DNA of 64,000 nt, from NCBI GenBank assembly GCA_025060695.1, contig JANXBH010000001.1, positions 26,730-90,729 on the forward strand. The letters are read 5' to 3'. The notes under the pieces were generated by a model. That model was not told the origin of the DNA and searched no databases. It saw nothing but the letters and a program-made list of their open reading frames with translations. The stretch is from Caldifarciminota bacterium. GTDB taxonomy: Bacteria > Hydrothermota > Hydrothermia > LBFQ01 > DSFT01. Below, piece after piece: positions 18,842-28,891 of this stretch. Position 1 is the stretch's first letter. Every line of letters starts with the position of its first letter. Made by a program: the position numbers and the translations under genes.

Positions 18842-19716
18842 TTTAAATACTTAAGCAGGATGAATATGAAAAATGGCACACCTATAAGCGAAGTAATAAT
18901 TCCAACAGGAATTGAAAGTTTAGAAAACTTTAAAAATATAACGGAAACTATAAGAAGAAATATAGAAAGGTTTATAGAACTTACTAATATCCAAAAGTAA
19001 TTGTCTTTATGTATAATTCTTGAAATGTGTGGGACTATAAGACCTAAAAAACCGATAATACCTGAAAAGTAAACACTTATTGAAGTAAGAATAAATGCAA
19101 TAGATAGGAAAATTTTCTTGTATTTTTTTATATTTAATCCAAGGCTAAGTGCTTCCTCATCCGAAAGCGATAAAATTAAAAGCTTCTTTCTTTGAATTAT
19201 GGTATATAATATTGAAACTAAGACAACTACAAAGCAAAAGTAAAGAAATATTGCATCTTGCTTCGTTAAAACTCTATCTAAATTACCCCATAGTATAAAT
19301 ATCGTTTTAAATATATCTTGTTTTGAAATTGCCATAATCAAATTTATCAAACTGGAACAAATAAGATTTATTGATATTCCTATTAAAATGAACTTTAGAT
19401 TACTTCCATAGTTTGATATGATTACTAAAAAACACAATATTACTAAAGATAGCATTATAACATTTGTGAAGAAGATATTTAGATTAAAGACTATAGAAAT
19501 TACAAAGCCTATACCTGCACAGGAAGAAATTCCAAGAATATATGGCTCTACAAGTGGATTTTTTAAAATTACTTGTAGTATAAGACCGGCAATAGAAAGT
19601 GAACTTCCTACTATGAAAATAAGCATAAGCTTGTGTATAGTAAGTTCAATTAAAGAAATATCGCTGCCAAGAATATAAACTACAATTGAAAGAATAGATA
19701 AAATAAGAAATATCAA
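18838..19716 (-). CDS. FecCD-family iron/cobalamin ABC transporter permease
   Basis: A 292-residue polytopic inner-membrane protein of the BtuC/FhuB type. Landmarks are LKNPLVEPYILGISSCAGIG in the first half and FLGLIVPHISRII in the second, which contacts the ATPase. It is shorter than most family members (about 330), with a compact N-terminus. No ATPase or binding-protein gene is adjacent; folK follows with a 4-bp overlap. TTG start 7 nt after TAAAAT. The substrate (corrinoid, siderophore or heme) is unknown. Confidence 0.85.
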   Translation of the reverse strand: MIFLILSILSIVVYILGSDISLIELTIHKLMLIFIVGSSLSIAGLILQVILKNPLVEPYILGISSCAGIGFVISIVFNLNIFFTNVIMLSLVILCFLVIISNYGSNLKFILIGISINLICSSLINLIMAISKQDIFKTIFILWGNLDRVLTKQDAIFLYFCFVVVLVSILYTIIQRKKLLILSLSDEEALSLGLNIKKYKKIFLSIAFILTSISVYFSGIIGFLGLIVPHISRIIHKDNYFWILVSSINLSIFLLIVSVIFLKFSKLSIPVGIITSLIGVPFFIFILLKYLK

Positions 19717-19730
19717 CTTTAAAATTTTAT
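19717..19730. promoter_or_regulatory. 14-bp bidirectional palindromic promoter
   Basis: The whole gap between two divergent start codons is 14 bp, of which 12 bp are CTTTAAAATTTT. TAAAAT minus (19729-19724) is 7 nt from TTG 19716. TAAAAT plus (19720-19725) is 5 nt from ATG 19731. Confidence 0.65.
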
Positions 19731-21806
19731 ATGCTTAAGATTTTAGAGCCCAAAAGTATAGCAGTTATTGGAGCATCAAGAGATGAAAATAGTGTAGGTT
19801 TTGGAATTTTAAGAAATATCATATTTGGTGGCTATAAAGGTGTAGTTTATCCTGTAAATCCAAGGGCAAAGTCCATACTTGGTATAAAATCATATAGTAG
19901 TGTTCTTGATATAGAAGATGAAGTTGATATAGGTATAGTAGTTACGCCTTATTATATAGTAGAGGACATTTTAACTGAGTGCGGTAAAAAGGGCATTCCA
20001 TATTGCATTATCATAAGTTCGGGATTTAAGGAAGTAGGTGAGGAAGGATTGGAAAGAGAAATTAGAATTTTAGAAATAGCAAGGAGGTATAATATAAGAA
20101 TATTGGGACCTAATTGTTTTGGTATAATGAATACCGATAGCAAGATTTCACTAAATGCAACATTCTCAAAGCAGATATTTAAAGATGGAAACATTGCATT
20201 TATAAGTCAAAGTGGTGCTCTTGCTGCAGGTGTTCTTGATTATGCAAAGGACAAAAACATAGGCTTTAGTAAAGTAATAACTCTCGGTAATAAAGCTGAT
20301 TTAGATGAAGTAGATTTCTTATTGTATTTAAAGGATGACCCATTGACTAAGGTTATATTGCTATACTTAGAAGACATCTCAAGGGGAAGGGAGTTTCTTG
20401 AAGTAGCAAGGGAAATTACTGAAAATTATAAGCCCATACTTGCTATAAAATCTGGTAGAACTGAAGAGGGTAAAAGGGCTGTTAGTTCTCATACAGGTTC
20501 ACTTACAAGTTCAGACGAACTATACGAAGCTGTTTTTAAACAAAGTGGTGTTTTAAGGGTAGAGAGTGTTGAAGAATTATTTAACTATGCTACTGCTTTT
20601 TCAAATTTAAACATTCCAAAGAGCAATAGAATTGTAATTTTAACTAATGCGGGAGGACCTGGTATTTTAGCAGTAGATAGTGCAATTAGAAATAAACTAA
20701 GTATACCTGAGACATCAGAAAAAACAAAAGAAGAATTAAGGAAAATACTACCAAACTATGCATCTTTAAAAAATCCTATTGATACAACTGGAGGCATAAG
20801 TGTAGATGAATATATTAAAGTGCTAAATATATTAGATAAAGATGATAGTTTTGATGGTATTATAGCGATTTTTGTTAGGGCATTTACTATGGACATAAAT
20901 GAATTTTGTGATAAGGTCTTAAGTATTTATAAAGATATTAAAAAGCCAATAATTATTACTCTTATGGGTATTACAGAAATTGAACAGGGTTTAAGAAAGC
21001 TTCAGGAAAATTCAATAGTAGTTTATACATTTCCTGAGGATGCAGTTAGAAGCTTTAAGGAACTGTATGAATATAAAACTTGGCTTGAAAGACCAAGAAC
21101 AAAAATTAGGAAGTTTGATGTAAATAAGGAAAAGGCAAGAAACTTAATAATAAATGCCAAAAGAGGTAAAGAGGGTTTTATAATGGAAGATAAGGCTTTT
21201 GAAGCGTTAAGAATTTATGGATTTAATGTAGTGAATTTTGGTGTTGCGAATAGTATAAATCAAGCTAATTCAATTGCAAGGGAAATAGGATTTCCAGTTG
21301 TATTAAAAGTGTTATCAAGCGAGATAGTCCATAAATTTGATATAGGAGGTATTAAACTTAATATAAGGAACGAAAAAGAGTTAGAAATTGCGTTTAGTGA
21401 AATGTTAGAAAAATTTAATGACAAAATAGATGGGATTATAGTGCAAAAAATGATAAGTAAAGGATATGAAGTAATAGTTGGTGCAAAGAGAGATAAAAAA
21501 TTTGGACCTATTGTCCTTTTTGGTCTTGGTGGTATATATGTGGAGGTATTTAAGGATATTTCATTTAGGCTTGCTCCAATTAGAGAATATAGTGCACATA
21601 GGATGATTCAGGAAACAAAGGCGTACGAACTACTAAAAGGCGTAAGAGGTCAAAAGCCTGCAAATATAGATAGCTTAGTTGAAACTATAGAAAGACTATC
21701 TCAAATGATAGTTGAAATTGAAGAAATAGACGAGATAGATATTAACCCTGTTATCGTAAACGAAGAAGGTGCATTTATTGTAGATACGAGAATAAGAATT
21801 AGGTAA
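19731..21806 (+). CDS. ADP-forming acyl-CoA (acetyl-CoA) synthetase, fused alpha-beta
   Basis: The enzyme makes acetate or another acid plus ATP from acyl-CoA, ADP and phosphate. The N-terminal CoA-binding domain starts SIAVIGASR; the phosphorylated histidine is His254 in SSHTGSL; an ATP-grasp domain fills about residues 480-690. At 691 residues it is the fused single-chain form. This points to substrate-level phosphorylation in anaerobic metabolism. It is leaderless by position, and the end overlaps the next gene by 8 bp. Confidence 0.92.
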   Translation: MLKILEPKSIAVIGASRDENSVGFGILRNIIFGGYKGVVYPVNPRAKSILGIKSYSSVLDIEDEVDIGIVVTPYYIVEDILTECGKKGIPYCIIISSGFKEVGEEGLEREIRILEIARRYNIRILGPNCFGIMNTDSKISLNATFSKQIFKDGNIAFISQSGALAAGVLDYAKDKNIGFSKVITLGNKADLDEVDFLLYLKDDPLTKVILLYLEDISRGREFLEVAREITENYKPILAIKSGRTEEGKRAVSSHTGSLTSSDELYEAVFKQSGVLRVESVEELFNYATAFSNLNIPKSNRIVILTNAGGPGILAVDSAIRNKLSIPETSEKTKEELRKILPNYASLKNPIDTTGGISVDEYIKVLNILDKDDSFDGIIAIFVRAFTMDINEFCDKVLSIYKDIKKPIIITLMGITEIEQGLRKLQENSIVVYTFPEDAVRSFKELYEYKTWLERPRTKIRKFDVNKEKARNLIINAKRGKEGFIMEDKAFEALRIYGFNVVNFGVANSINQANSIAREIGFPVVLKVLSSEIVHKFDIGGIKLNIRNEKELEIAFSEMLEKFNDKIDGIIVQKMISKGYEVIVGAKRDKKFGPIVLFGLGGIYVEVFKDISFRLAPIREYSAHRMIQETKAYELLKGVRGQKPANIDSLVETIERLSQMIVEIEEIDEIDINPVIVNEEGAFIVDTRIRIR

Positions 21807-22770
21807 TATCCCTAAAGCAGATTTTACAAATGAGGTTTTTATCAAATAAATATATTCCTTGTTTTGGAACTCTTCTTAATATTGACTTATGACTACTTTT
21901 ATGAATTTTGTCGTCTTTTGCAAAGCCGCATATTTCTTCTGCTTTTTCATTATTTTTTATTTCTTCATAAATTTCTTTTAAAAGTAGTGCGTCCATTTCC
22001 ATGTATGGACTCTCACTTACAACTATTCCACTTACTTTAAGTTCTACCAAAACCTTTATAAAATCAAAATAGTTCATATCACTTTCCTTTTCCCATAAAT
22101 TTACATGTTTCTTTTCTCCTTTACTATCATATACTATACCTGAGTAGTGTATATGTATATCATTTAAGAGGTCTTTTGGAAATTTTTCAAATAAGTTAAA
22201 AATCTCCTCATAAGTATTATATCTTCCATTTTCTCTTGCATGCAAGTGGGCAATGTCAATACACGGCTTTACATTTTCTATTTCCATTAGGTCTATTATC
22301 TCTTCAATACTTCCGTATTGCGAAGGCTTTCCCATAGTTTCAGGTCTTAAGACAACATTTATGTTTTCATTTTTTAAAATTTCTGATATTTCACTTATTC
22401 TTAGTTTAATTTTTTTGTGAACCTCTATGGGATTTTCATTTTGATAATAACCGGCATGAAAAACTATATTTCTTGCACCTGCTATATAACCTATTCTTGA
22501 TGCATCTAATATGAACTTTATGGAATTTTTTAGCTTTGAATTATCATTAGTATTTAAATTTATATAGTATGGAGCATGTACTGAAAGAGTTAAATTATTT
22601 TCCTTAGAAAACTTATTGACTTCTATTGCTTTATCTTTACTCATTTTTACACCTCTTACAAATTCTAATTCCATACCACTTAAATTTAGTTCCAATATCC
22701 TTCTTAAACCACTAATTGTGTCAGATTTTTTTGAACTTATAGGGACACCTGCTGTTAAAAAAAGTATCAT
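21799..22770 (-). CDS. Endonuclease IV-like TIM-barrel protein with C-terminal CxxC tail
   Basis: An AP-endonuclease-2 superfamily barrel. The SVHAPYYINL motif, FHAGYY, RPETMGK, CIDIAHLHAR, and HIHYSG supply the usual metal-binding His, Glu and Asp positions. This suggests endonuclease IV or a sugar isomerase relative. The core ends near residue 275; the last 45 residues are extra and finish with CKIC. It overlaps gcvT by 4 bp. The 323-residue length exceeds the usual 280. Confidence 0.8.
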   Translation of the reverse strand: MILFLTAGVPISSKKSDTISGLRRILELNLSGMELEFVRGVKMSKDKAIEVNKFSKENNLTLSVHAPYYINLNTNDNSKLKNSIKFILDASRIGYIAGARNIVFHAGYYQNENPIEVHKKIKLRISEISEILKNENINVVLRPETMGKPSQYGSIEEIIDLMEIENVKPCIDIAHLHARENGRYNTYEEIFNLFEKFPKDLLNDIHIHYSGIVYDSKGEKKHVNLWEKESDMNYFDFIKVLVELKVSGIVVSESPYMEMDALLLKEIYEEIKNNEKAEEICGFAKDDKIHKSSHKSILRRVPKQGIYLFDKNLICKICFRDIT

Positions 22771-23828
22771 TTCTTAATATTCTTCAAACTTCCTTCTACA
22801 AACGGCAATCTCACGACCTTAAATTTGTTTCCATTTATTAATATTTCTGTATCTAATTTTGAATATTCTTTTAACATGTAGCCCATACCTATACCCTTTT
22901 TCAATGTAGGTGAAAATGCTCCACTTGTTACATAACCCACTTTTTTTTCATTAATATAAATATCGTCTTTTTCTCTTGGAATACCTCTATCAATTGCAAT
23001 AAAACCAACTCTTACATAATTTACTCCATTTTCTATAATTTTTAATAGTCTCTCCTTACCTAAAAAATTCTTATCTAAGTAAATAGTCCATCTCAATCTT
23101 GCGCTAATTGGATTTATATTTTCGTCTATATCATTTCCATAAAGACAATATCCCGCTTCAAGCCTTAATGTATTTCTTGCACCAAGACCAGCCATTTTTA
23201 TATTAGGATTTTTTAATAGATTTTCAGTGAATTCTAAAGCTCTATCTGAATTAATATAAACTTCAAATCCATCTTCGGTTGTATAGCCAGTTCTTGATAT
23301 TATCATATCATCATGTTTTACAAAACAATAATAAGGAATATCTATGGAAATACCTAAAACTTCTTCTAATACTGATTTTGACTTTGGACCTTGGATTGCT
23401 ATTTGTGAAATATTAAAAGTAATATCCTCTATTTTTATATCAAACTCCTCTGAATGTCTTCTTATATGCTCTAAGTCTTTATTTCTTGTTCCTGCATTTA
23501 CTACTAATAAGAAACCTAATTCATCTATTCTATAAACTACCAAGTCATCAACTATACCTGCATTTTCATTTAATATTAGTCCATATTTTGCACTACCTAT
23601 CTGCAAATTCAATATATCAATTGTAGTAATGTAGTTAAGAAAATCTATACTGCCTTTACCATTAATTAGTATTCTACCCATATGAGAAACATCAAATATG
23701 GAAGCATTTTCTTTTGTCCAAAGATGCTCGTTTATAATGCTATCGTAATAAAGAGGCATTTTCCAATTATGAAAATCTACAATTTTGGCATTTAACTTCT
23801 TATGTAATTGAATTAATGGAGTTTCCAT
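22767..23828 (-). CDS. gcvT: Aminomethyltransferase (glycine cleavage T protein)
   Basis: The T protein transfers the methylene group from the H protein to tetrahydrofolate. The N-terminus has FHNWKMPLYY and DVSHMGRI; the GLGARNTLRLEAGYCLYGNDI motif and the C-terminal VGYVTSGAFSPTLKKGIG are all family hallmarks. 353 residues is usual. gcvH and gcvP are not in the window. The gene sits between a GWxTD protein (5-bp gap) and the endonuclease IV-like gene. Confidence 0.93.
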   Translation of the reverse strand: METPLIQLHKKLNAKIVDFHNWKMPLYYDSIINEHLWTKENASIFDVSHMGRILINGKGSIDFLNYITTIDILNLQIGSAKYGLILNENAGIVDDLVVYRIDELGFLLVVNAGTRNKDLEHIRRHSEEFDIKIEDITFNISQIAIQGPKSKSVLEEVLGISIDIPYYCFVKHDDMIISRTGYTTEDGFEVYINSDRALEFTENLLKNPNIKMAGLGARNTLRLEAGYCLYGNDIDENINPISARLRWTIYLDKNFLGKERLLKIIENGVNYVRVGFIAIDRGIPREKDDIYINEKKVGYVTSGAFSPTLKKGIGMGYMLKEYSKLDTEILINGNKFKVVRLPFVEGSLKNIKK

Positions 23829-23833
23829 AAGTT

Positions 23834-25030
23834 TTATTCCTCTTTTATATCTTCCATATAATGACCATAACCTGGAACATTAGAAAACATTAGTTTGTAT
23901 TCTCCCGTACCCAATTGGTCTAAAAATTTAAATCTTAAATTGTTTTGATAATATATCCAAATTACGTAGGATTTTGTACCAAGTGCAACTTCTTGTCTTC
24001 TTATATCATCCGGTTGTCCAAATAGTATATAAATTTTCCCCATATCAGTATATCTTCCTTCTTTAAATGGTGTTGAGAATTTCATGTCCGCCTCTATTAC
24101 CCTTTGTTTATATATTGGATAAAATGAACCATCTGGGTCTTTTTTCTTCCAAAACTTATCTATCCATAGTTCTCTTGCTTGCTTATTTTTAATACTTCTA
24201 AATTCATTTAGTTCAGTCTGACTTGCTATATAATCTATAAAATATCTAATATCATCAATTATTGCTTGTTCTCTTTGTATTTCAAAACTTTTTTCTAATA
24301 ACTTTTTAATATTTAATCCTAAGTCCACAACTTCAAACTTTATCTTATATTGACCATCCTTAATGGAACTTATAGGAATTTTTCCTGTAATTAAAAATTC
24401 TCCTTTATCTTTTAGCAATATTTGCTGGTTAGATATAAGAACTGTACTGTCATTTTTTACATCCTGAATATAAAATCTTATTGAAATTTTCTTGCTGTCT
24501 ATTTTTACATTATAAATTTCAAAAAAGTAAAATATCGTATCTTTGAAAATAGAAGATGGATTTGGTAAAAATCCGATACCATTTCTATAAAATGGACTAT
24601 TTAAACTATCTTCATAAAATTTACTTGCTAAAATAAGCGATGAGAAGTTTAAGTAAGTATCTTCTACAATTTCAAGGGGAAAGTCTACTCTTGAATTCCT
24701 TGACTTACTTTTAATTTCAAATTTTATATTGTATTTTCCGGGTTTTGAAAGTATTTCATAGCTATCTACCATATATACCGCACTTTTTGAAATTTTTTTA
24801 TCCTTTTTTTCCTCCATTAACTTTTCCCTATCTTTAAAAACCCTTAAATGTATTTGATAATTATCTGATATATCGGAAGGATTTATGGAATATACAAAAC
24901 TAACAATATATATATCTTCCGAGAGCTTAAAATATATTGGCTCAACATAACCTCTGATACTACCATCCAATACAAAGTTCTTATTATCTAAACTCGTTAT
25001 ACCAACTAATAGGAGCAAGTTCATAATCAC
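23834..25030 (-). CDS. GWxTD-domain protein (downstream copy)
   Basis: A 398-residue protein with a short N-terminal hydrophobic segment (about 3-13), two beta-sandwich-like domains (about 25-250) and a C-terminal GWxTD-type domain with LWIDKFWKKKDPD, DMGKIYILFGQPD and an aromatic QLGTGEYKLMF end. The family is of unknown function and occurs mainly in FCB-type bacteria. It overlaps the paralogous upstream gene by 47 bp; an ATG at 25024 would shorten that slightly. Confidence 0.75.
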   Translation of the reverse strand: MIMNLLLLVGITSLDNKNFVLDGSIRGYVEPIYFKLSEDIYIVSFVYSINPSDISDNYQIHLRVFKDREKLMEEKKDKKISKSAVYMVDSYEILSKPGKYNIKFEIKSKSRNSRVDFPLEIVEDTYLNFSSLILASKFYEDSLNSPFYRNGIGFLPNPSSIFKDTIFYFFEIYNVKIDSKKISIRFYIQDVKNDSTVLISNQQILLKDKGEFLITGKIPISSIKDGQYKIKFEVVDLGLNIKKLLEKSFEIQREQAIIDDIRYFIDYIASQTELNEFRSIKNKQARELWIDKFWKKKDPDGSFYPIYKQRVIEADMKFSTPFKEGRYTDMGKIYILFGQPDDIRRQEVALGTKSYVIWIYYQNNLRFKFLDQLGTGEYKLMFSNVPGYGHYMEDIKEE

Positions 25031-26030
25031 CCGTCCCGTATTTATCTACAAAGACAAATTTTAAACCTAAACTTTCATAATACCATATTTGGTATGGTCT
25101 ATCGTATAAATTAAACTCACTTTTTTCTATATAATCAGGTGGTCCATGCTTTAAATAGATTAAACCCATATCGTTTATTTTACCCCTTTTAGCATAGTTT
25201 TCAATAACATATTTATATCTTTGTAAAAATAGCTCCTTGTCTTCATTTAATTTAGTATTGGGAGTTGGGTCTTTATCTTCCCAAAACCTATCCCAAGCGG
25301 ATTTTAAATCCTTGTATTTTTTGAGATAAATATTAAATTCACCCGAATATAAATAATTTAATGCAAAAACCAAGTTATCTAATTCTTTTTTTGTCATATC
25401 AAACAAACCAAGCTTATAAAATTTAAATTTTTGCTCTGCTTTAAACTTCTTGTAAGCTATTAATATTTTTCCTTCATATCTATCAAGACCTAAATCTTTA
25501 ATATTTAGATTTATATCCAGCTCATTATATCCTTGATTTAGATACTTAGTATAGTTCAATTTATTTACTCTATTTTCATTTTCAAAAGATAATTTAATTT
25601 GCACACTGTCTGACATTGTGGAGTATAATGGAATTTTTAAATTTACAAGTGTATCTGAAGAACTATACTTTTCCCTATCAGTAATTATATCTCCAATGAT
25701 TATTGGTTGCTTTTTCATATATAACATAAACGTTGTATCTAAAATATTAGCATTCGCATTTAGGTCAACAGCTCTAAAGTTAACCTTATATTTTTTATCA
25801 TAAGGAAAGCTTAAACTGATTTTTAATATATGAAAACCTTCTTTTAAACTACTATCTATAACATTTGAAGCAACTATGGTTTTACCTAAAAATATGTCAT
25901 ATTGAATTCTATAATGTGCAATACTTTTTAAAAATAGTAAATCTGATTTATTTAGCTTGTAAATAATGTTAACTATAAAACTATCCTGCTCCGGTATTCT
26001 TTGTATTTCAAATATACTAATAAGCCACAC
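24984..26030 (-). CDS. GWxTD-domain protein (upstream copy)
   Basis: A tandem paralogue of the next gene: the C-terminus has [27 protein letters not shown] and YGTGDYEL. The N-terminal region is again beta-rich. I prefer the GTG at 26030, which gives a short signal-like MWLISIF start; TTG codons at 26033 and 26045 are alternatives. The start lies inside the end of htpX, so translation is probably coupled to it. The function is unknown. Confidence 0.72.
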   Translation of the reverse strand: MWLISIFEIQRIPEQDSFIVNIIYKLNKSDLLFLKSIAHYRIQYDIFLGKTIVASNVIDSSLKEGFHILKISLSFPYDKKYKVNFRAVDLNANANILDTTFMLYMKKQPIIIGDIITDREKYSSSDTLVNLKIPLYSTMSDSVQIKLSFENENRVNKLNYTKYLNQGYNELDINLNIKDLGLDRYEGKILIAYKKFKAEQKFKFYKLGLFDMTKKELDNLVFALNYLYSGEFNIYLKKYKDLKSAWDRFWEDKDPTPNTKLNEDKELFLQRYKYVIENYAKRGKINDMGLIYLKHGPPDYIEKSEFNLYDRPYQIWYYESLGLKFVFVDKYGTGDYELAPISWYNEFR

Positions 26031-26871
26031 CAAGCTCTCGTGCAAGTTGTTTTAATCTTTTTATCCTTTCTTCTGTTGGTGGGTGAGTAGAGAATAGTTT
26101 AAATAATCCTTCAAGAATTGGTGGTATAATAAATAGATGACTTGTTGAAGGATTTGCTTCCAATGGGACTTTATATGCATAGTTTTGTATTTTATCTAAT
26201 GCATTTGCAAGTGCTATTGGGTCTCTTATGATTTTTGCTCCTGTTTCATCAGCCAAAAACTCTCTTGAACGAGAAATAGCCATTTGTATTATAATCGCTG
26301 CTATTGGTGCAAGTAAAATAACCAAGATATCTAATATAGGGTTATGATTTTCTCTATTACTTGAACCTCTAAATATCATTGCCCACTTAGCCATCTCTAC
26401 TAAGTAAGTTATAGCACTTACTATAATTGCTGAAATAGTAGAAATTAAAATATCTCTGTTTTTTATGTGGGCTATTTCATGCGCTATTACACCTTTTAGT
26501 TCTCTTTCGTCTAAAAGTCTTAAAATTCCAGTTGTAAATGCAACAGCTGAATGCTTTGGGTTTCTCCCTGTTGCAAAAGCATTAGGACTTTCCTCTTCAA
26601 TAATATACACTCTTGGCATAGGAATACCTGCTTTTATTGCAACTTCCCTTACCATATTGTATAGCTTTGGATTATCCGTCTCAGTTATTTCCTTTGCTCT
26701 ATACATAGAAAGCACTATCTTATCTGAGAAGAAATATGAAAATAAATTAAAAAGAATTGCAAAACCAAGAGCTATCGTAAGTCCTATCTCACCTCCTAAA
26801 TAACCACCAATTACTATAAACAATGCGGAAAGTGTAGCTAAAAGTATTAAAGTTTTGAACTGATTAATCAT
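26017..26871 (-). CDS. htpX: Membrane zinc metalloprotease HtpX
   Basis: An M48 protease for membrane-protein quality control. It has two N-terminal transmembrane helices (about 8-50), the zinc motif HEIAH in [14 protein letters not shown], two further helices (about 143-195), and the glutamate ligand in [11 protein letters not shown]. The end has HLFIIPP and [13 protein letters not shown], as in the family. 284 residues. TAAAAT is 6 nt before the ATG. Confidence 0.93.
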   Translation of the reverse strand: MINQFKTLILLATLSALFIVIGGYLGGEIGLTIALGFAILFNLFSYFFSDKIVLSMYRAKEITETDNPKLYNMVREVAIKAGIPMPRVYIIEEESPNAFATGRNPKHSAVAFTTGILRLLDERELKGVIAHEIAHIKNRDILISTISAIIVSAITYLVEMAKWAMIFRGSSNRENHNPILDILVILLAPIAAIIIQMAISRSREFLADETGAKIIRDPIALANALDKIQNYAYKVPLEANPSTSHLFIIPPILEGLFKLFSTHPPTEERIKRLKQLARELGVAY

Positions 26872-26877
26872 AACAAA

Positions 26878-26899
26878 ATTTTAAAGGATAGTTTAAAAT
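26878..26899. promoter_or_regulatory. Divergent promoter pair, htpX / outer-membrane protein
   Basis: TAAAAT minus (26883-26878) lies 6 nt from the htpX ATG. TAAAAT plus (26894-26899) lies 1 nt from TTG 26901 and 10 nt from TTG 26910. Confidence 0.55.
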
Positions 26900-26909
26900 T
26901 TTGATAAGA

Positions 26910-28040
26910 TTGCTACTTTCCGATTTATCTATATATTTTCTCATTTTCAATCAATATGACTATAGATTTCTTATATACTCAAAGAATAATTATTCCATTA
27001 AAAACTTTCAAATTAGTTATGACGGTAGAATTTATTTTTTTAGAAATGATGTAAATAGCTTCTCACCCACACAACTTTCTTCAAAATTTTCGTATAGCTA
27101 CTTCTTTCGTAATTTCTCTATTTTTATTGACCACTTTTGTGAAAATACCATTGAATATAAACCATACGATATTAAAAGATTCGATATTTTAGGAATTAAG
27201 TATAAAAATTTCGGTGTTGGCTGGACATTTAATAAGCGATATGTAAATTATGAATTCTGGTTTCTTTACGAATTTCATTATTTTCTATTTAGAGGAAGTT
27301 TTTACTTTGGTATTAGTGAAGACTTTAGAAAAATTTATCCATTTATTTCTATTTGGATGCTAAATGTTTTAGGAATTGAAAGCTTTTCCAATCCAAATAG
27401 TGCGGATACATTAAAGCAAGGTGAAATACCTAATGTAGAAAAGCTTAGTATAATTTCAATAGGAGCAAGTTTAGGATTTTTGTTAAATAAAGCTAAACTT
27501 GAGTTTAATAAGTATATTCCAATAGACAACTATATTTATAATTTTAATTATAAGTATGAAGTGGATTTTCTTATAAAGAATATGTTTGGCATCAGAACAT
27601 ATTTAGAGGCTAATTCTGCAACGCAACTTATTTATCCTAAGTGGTTAGTCTTGGGAATGAATTTAAACTATAGGGGCTTTGGTATTGGACTAAGTGAGTT
27701 ATATACTACTAATGTAAGATATGAAGAGAAACCAATTAGAAGAAAAGAATACTTTTTAAGTTTTTTAAAAAATTTTAAAAATTTAGAATTAGACTTAAGA
27801 TATCGCTTATATAAGTCAGATAGCTTAAGGCGAGTCTTCTTAAAATTCGGCATAAATTTTGAGTTAAAAAGTATATTTCTAAATTTAAAATACGAAATTT
27901 TTAGTAATAGTTTTGATGGTTATATCGGTTTTAAGTATAGCTATTTTAGGATATACTACCTCCATAAGCTCAGAAGCAGACTGGCTTTTGATTATTTTTC
28001 AGATACAAATAATTTATTTGGTATTCAAATAGAATTTTAG
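26910..28040 (+). CDS. Putative outer-membrane beta-barrel protein
   Basis: A 376-residue protein rich in Tyr, Phe and Asn with amphipathic strands throughout and a terminal Phe (GIQIEF), typical of an outer-membrane barrel. The family is not recognised. The start is uncertain: TTG at 26910 is favoured by promoter spacing and leaves the hydrophobic MLLSDLSIYFLIF start, while TTG at 26901 is only 1 nt from TAAAAT. Confidence 0.6.
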   Translation: MLLSDLSIYFLIFNQYDYRFLIYSKNNYSIKNFQISYDGRIYFFRNDVNSFSPTQLSSKFSYSYFFRNFSIFIDHFCENTIEYKPYDIKRFDILGIKYKNFGVGWTFNKRYVNYEFWFLYEFHYFLFRGSFYFGISEDFRKIYPFISIWMLNVLGIESFSNPNSADTLKQGEIPNVEKLSIISIGASLGFLLNKAKLEFNKYIPIDNYIYNFNYKYEVDFLIKNMFGIRTYLEANSATQLIYPKWLVLGMNLNYRGFGIGLSELYTTNVRYEEKPIRRKEYFLSFLKNFKNLELDLRYRLYKSDSLRRVFLKFGINFELKSIFLNLKYEIFSNSFDGYIGFKYSYFRIYYLHKLRSRLAFDYFSDTNNLFGIQIEF

Positions 28041-28048
28041 ATATACTT

Positions 28049-28054
28049 TAAAAT
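28049..28054 (+). promoter_or_regulatory. TAAAAT promoter of the enoyl reductase-like gene
   Basis: ACTTTAAAATTTC; TAAAAT ends 9 nt before the ATG at 28064. Confidence 0.5.
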
Positions 28055-28063
28055 TTCAAAACT

Positions 28064-28852
28064 ATGAGAGATTGGGCTTTAATACTTGGTTCTTCAAGTG
28101 GATTTGGTGCAGCAGTAAGCATAGAACTTTCAAAAAGGGGATTTAATATAATTGGAGTACACTTTGATACAAGAGCTACAATAGAAAATGCAGAAAGTGT
28201 AAGGAGGGAAATAGAAAATAATGGAAAAATAGCACTATTTTTTAATTTAAATGCAGGTGATGAAGAAAAAAGGAAATTAGTTTTGGATGAATTTGAAAAG
28301 AAATATCCAAATGAAAAAATTAGAGTTTTACTCCATTCTATTGCATTTGGTACTTTAAAGCCATTTATTGGAGAAAATTTAGAATCATCTATAAATCAGA
28401 AACAAATAGAAATGACACTCCACTTAATGGCTAATACTTTAGTATATTGGACTCAGGATATATTTTTTAGAAACCTATTTAAAATACCTGGTTCAAGAAT
28501 ATTTGCTATGACTAGTGAGGGTAGTTTAAGAGTCACAAAGTACTATGGAGCTGTTTCAGCAGCAAAAGCGGTATTAGAAAGTCATGTTAGACAATTGGCT
28601 TTAGAATTAGTACCATATGGTATAACTGTAAATGCGATAAGAGCTGGTGTAACTGATACACCTGCCTTAAGAAAAATTCCTTCAAGCGATAAGATTATAG
28701 AATTAACTTTAAAAAGGAATCCTTCTGGAAGACTTACGACTCCAGAGGATGTAGCAAAAGCAATTGCAGTTCTTTGTAATGAGGATTTATACTGGATGAC
28801 AGGTAATATAATAAACGTAGATGGTGGAGAAACTATAACAGGAATTTCTTAA
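28064..28852 (+). CDS. Short-chain dehydrogenase, enoyl-ACP reductase-like (FabI/FabL type)
   Basis: A Rossmann SDR of 262 residues. The nucleotide motif is GSSSGFG (about 9-15). HSIAFG matches the enoyl-reductase HSIAFA-type motif. The catalytic pair is in YGAVSAAK, with the Y-x6-K spacing of enoyl-ACP reductases rather than the Y-x3-K of FabG. The C-terminal MTGNIINVDGG is typical. This makes reduction of trans-2-enoyl-ACP in fatty-acid synthesis the likely role. Leaderless-type promoter; an OmpA lipoprotein follows. Confidence 0.8.
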   Translation: MRDWALILGSSSGFGAAVSIELSKRGFNIIGVHFDTRATIENAESVRREIENNGKIALFFNLNAGDEEKRKLVLDEFEKKYPNEKIRVLLHSIAFGTLKPFIGENLESSINQKQIEMTLHLMANTLVYWTQDIFFRNLFKIPGSRIFAMTSEGSLRVTKYYGAVSAAKAVLESHVRQLALELVPYGITVNAIRAGVTDTPALRKIPSSDKIIELTLKRNPSGRLTTPEDVAKAIAVLCNEDLYWMTGNIINVDGGETITGIS

Positions 28853-28861
28853 TGAATACTT

Positions 28862-28885
28862 TAAAATTTTCAAGTAAAAAGGAGG
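28862..28885 (+). promoter_or_regulatory. TAAAAT promoter, short leader and strong Shine-Dalgarno of the OmpA lipoprotein gene
   Basis: TAAAAT at 28862-28867 is 24 nt from the ATG at 28892. The leader carries AAAAAGGAGG, whose GGAGG (28881-28885) is 6 nt before ATG 28892 but directly abuts an ATG at 28886. This decides for 28892. Confidence 0.7.
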
Positions 28886-28891
28886 ATGAAA

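Noticed and set aside
19717..19730. Palindromic motif as a repressor operator rather than a promoter
   Set aside because: It occurs before unrelated genes throughout the window at a fixed distance from start codons, including tRNAs, which fits a core promoter better than a specific operator; a dual role is not excluded.
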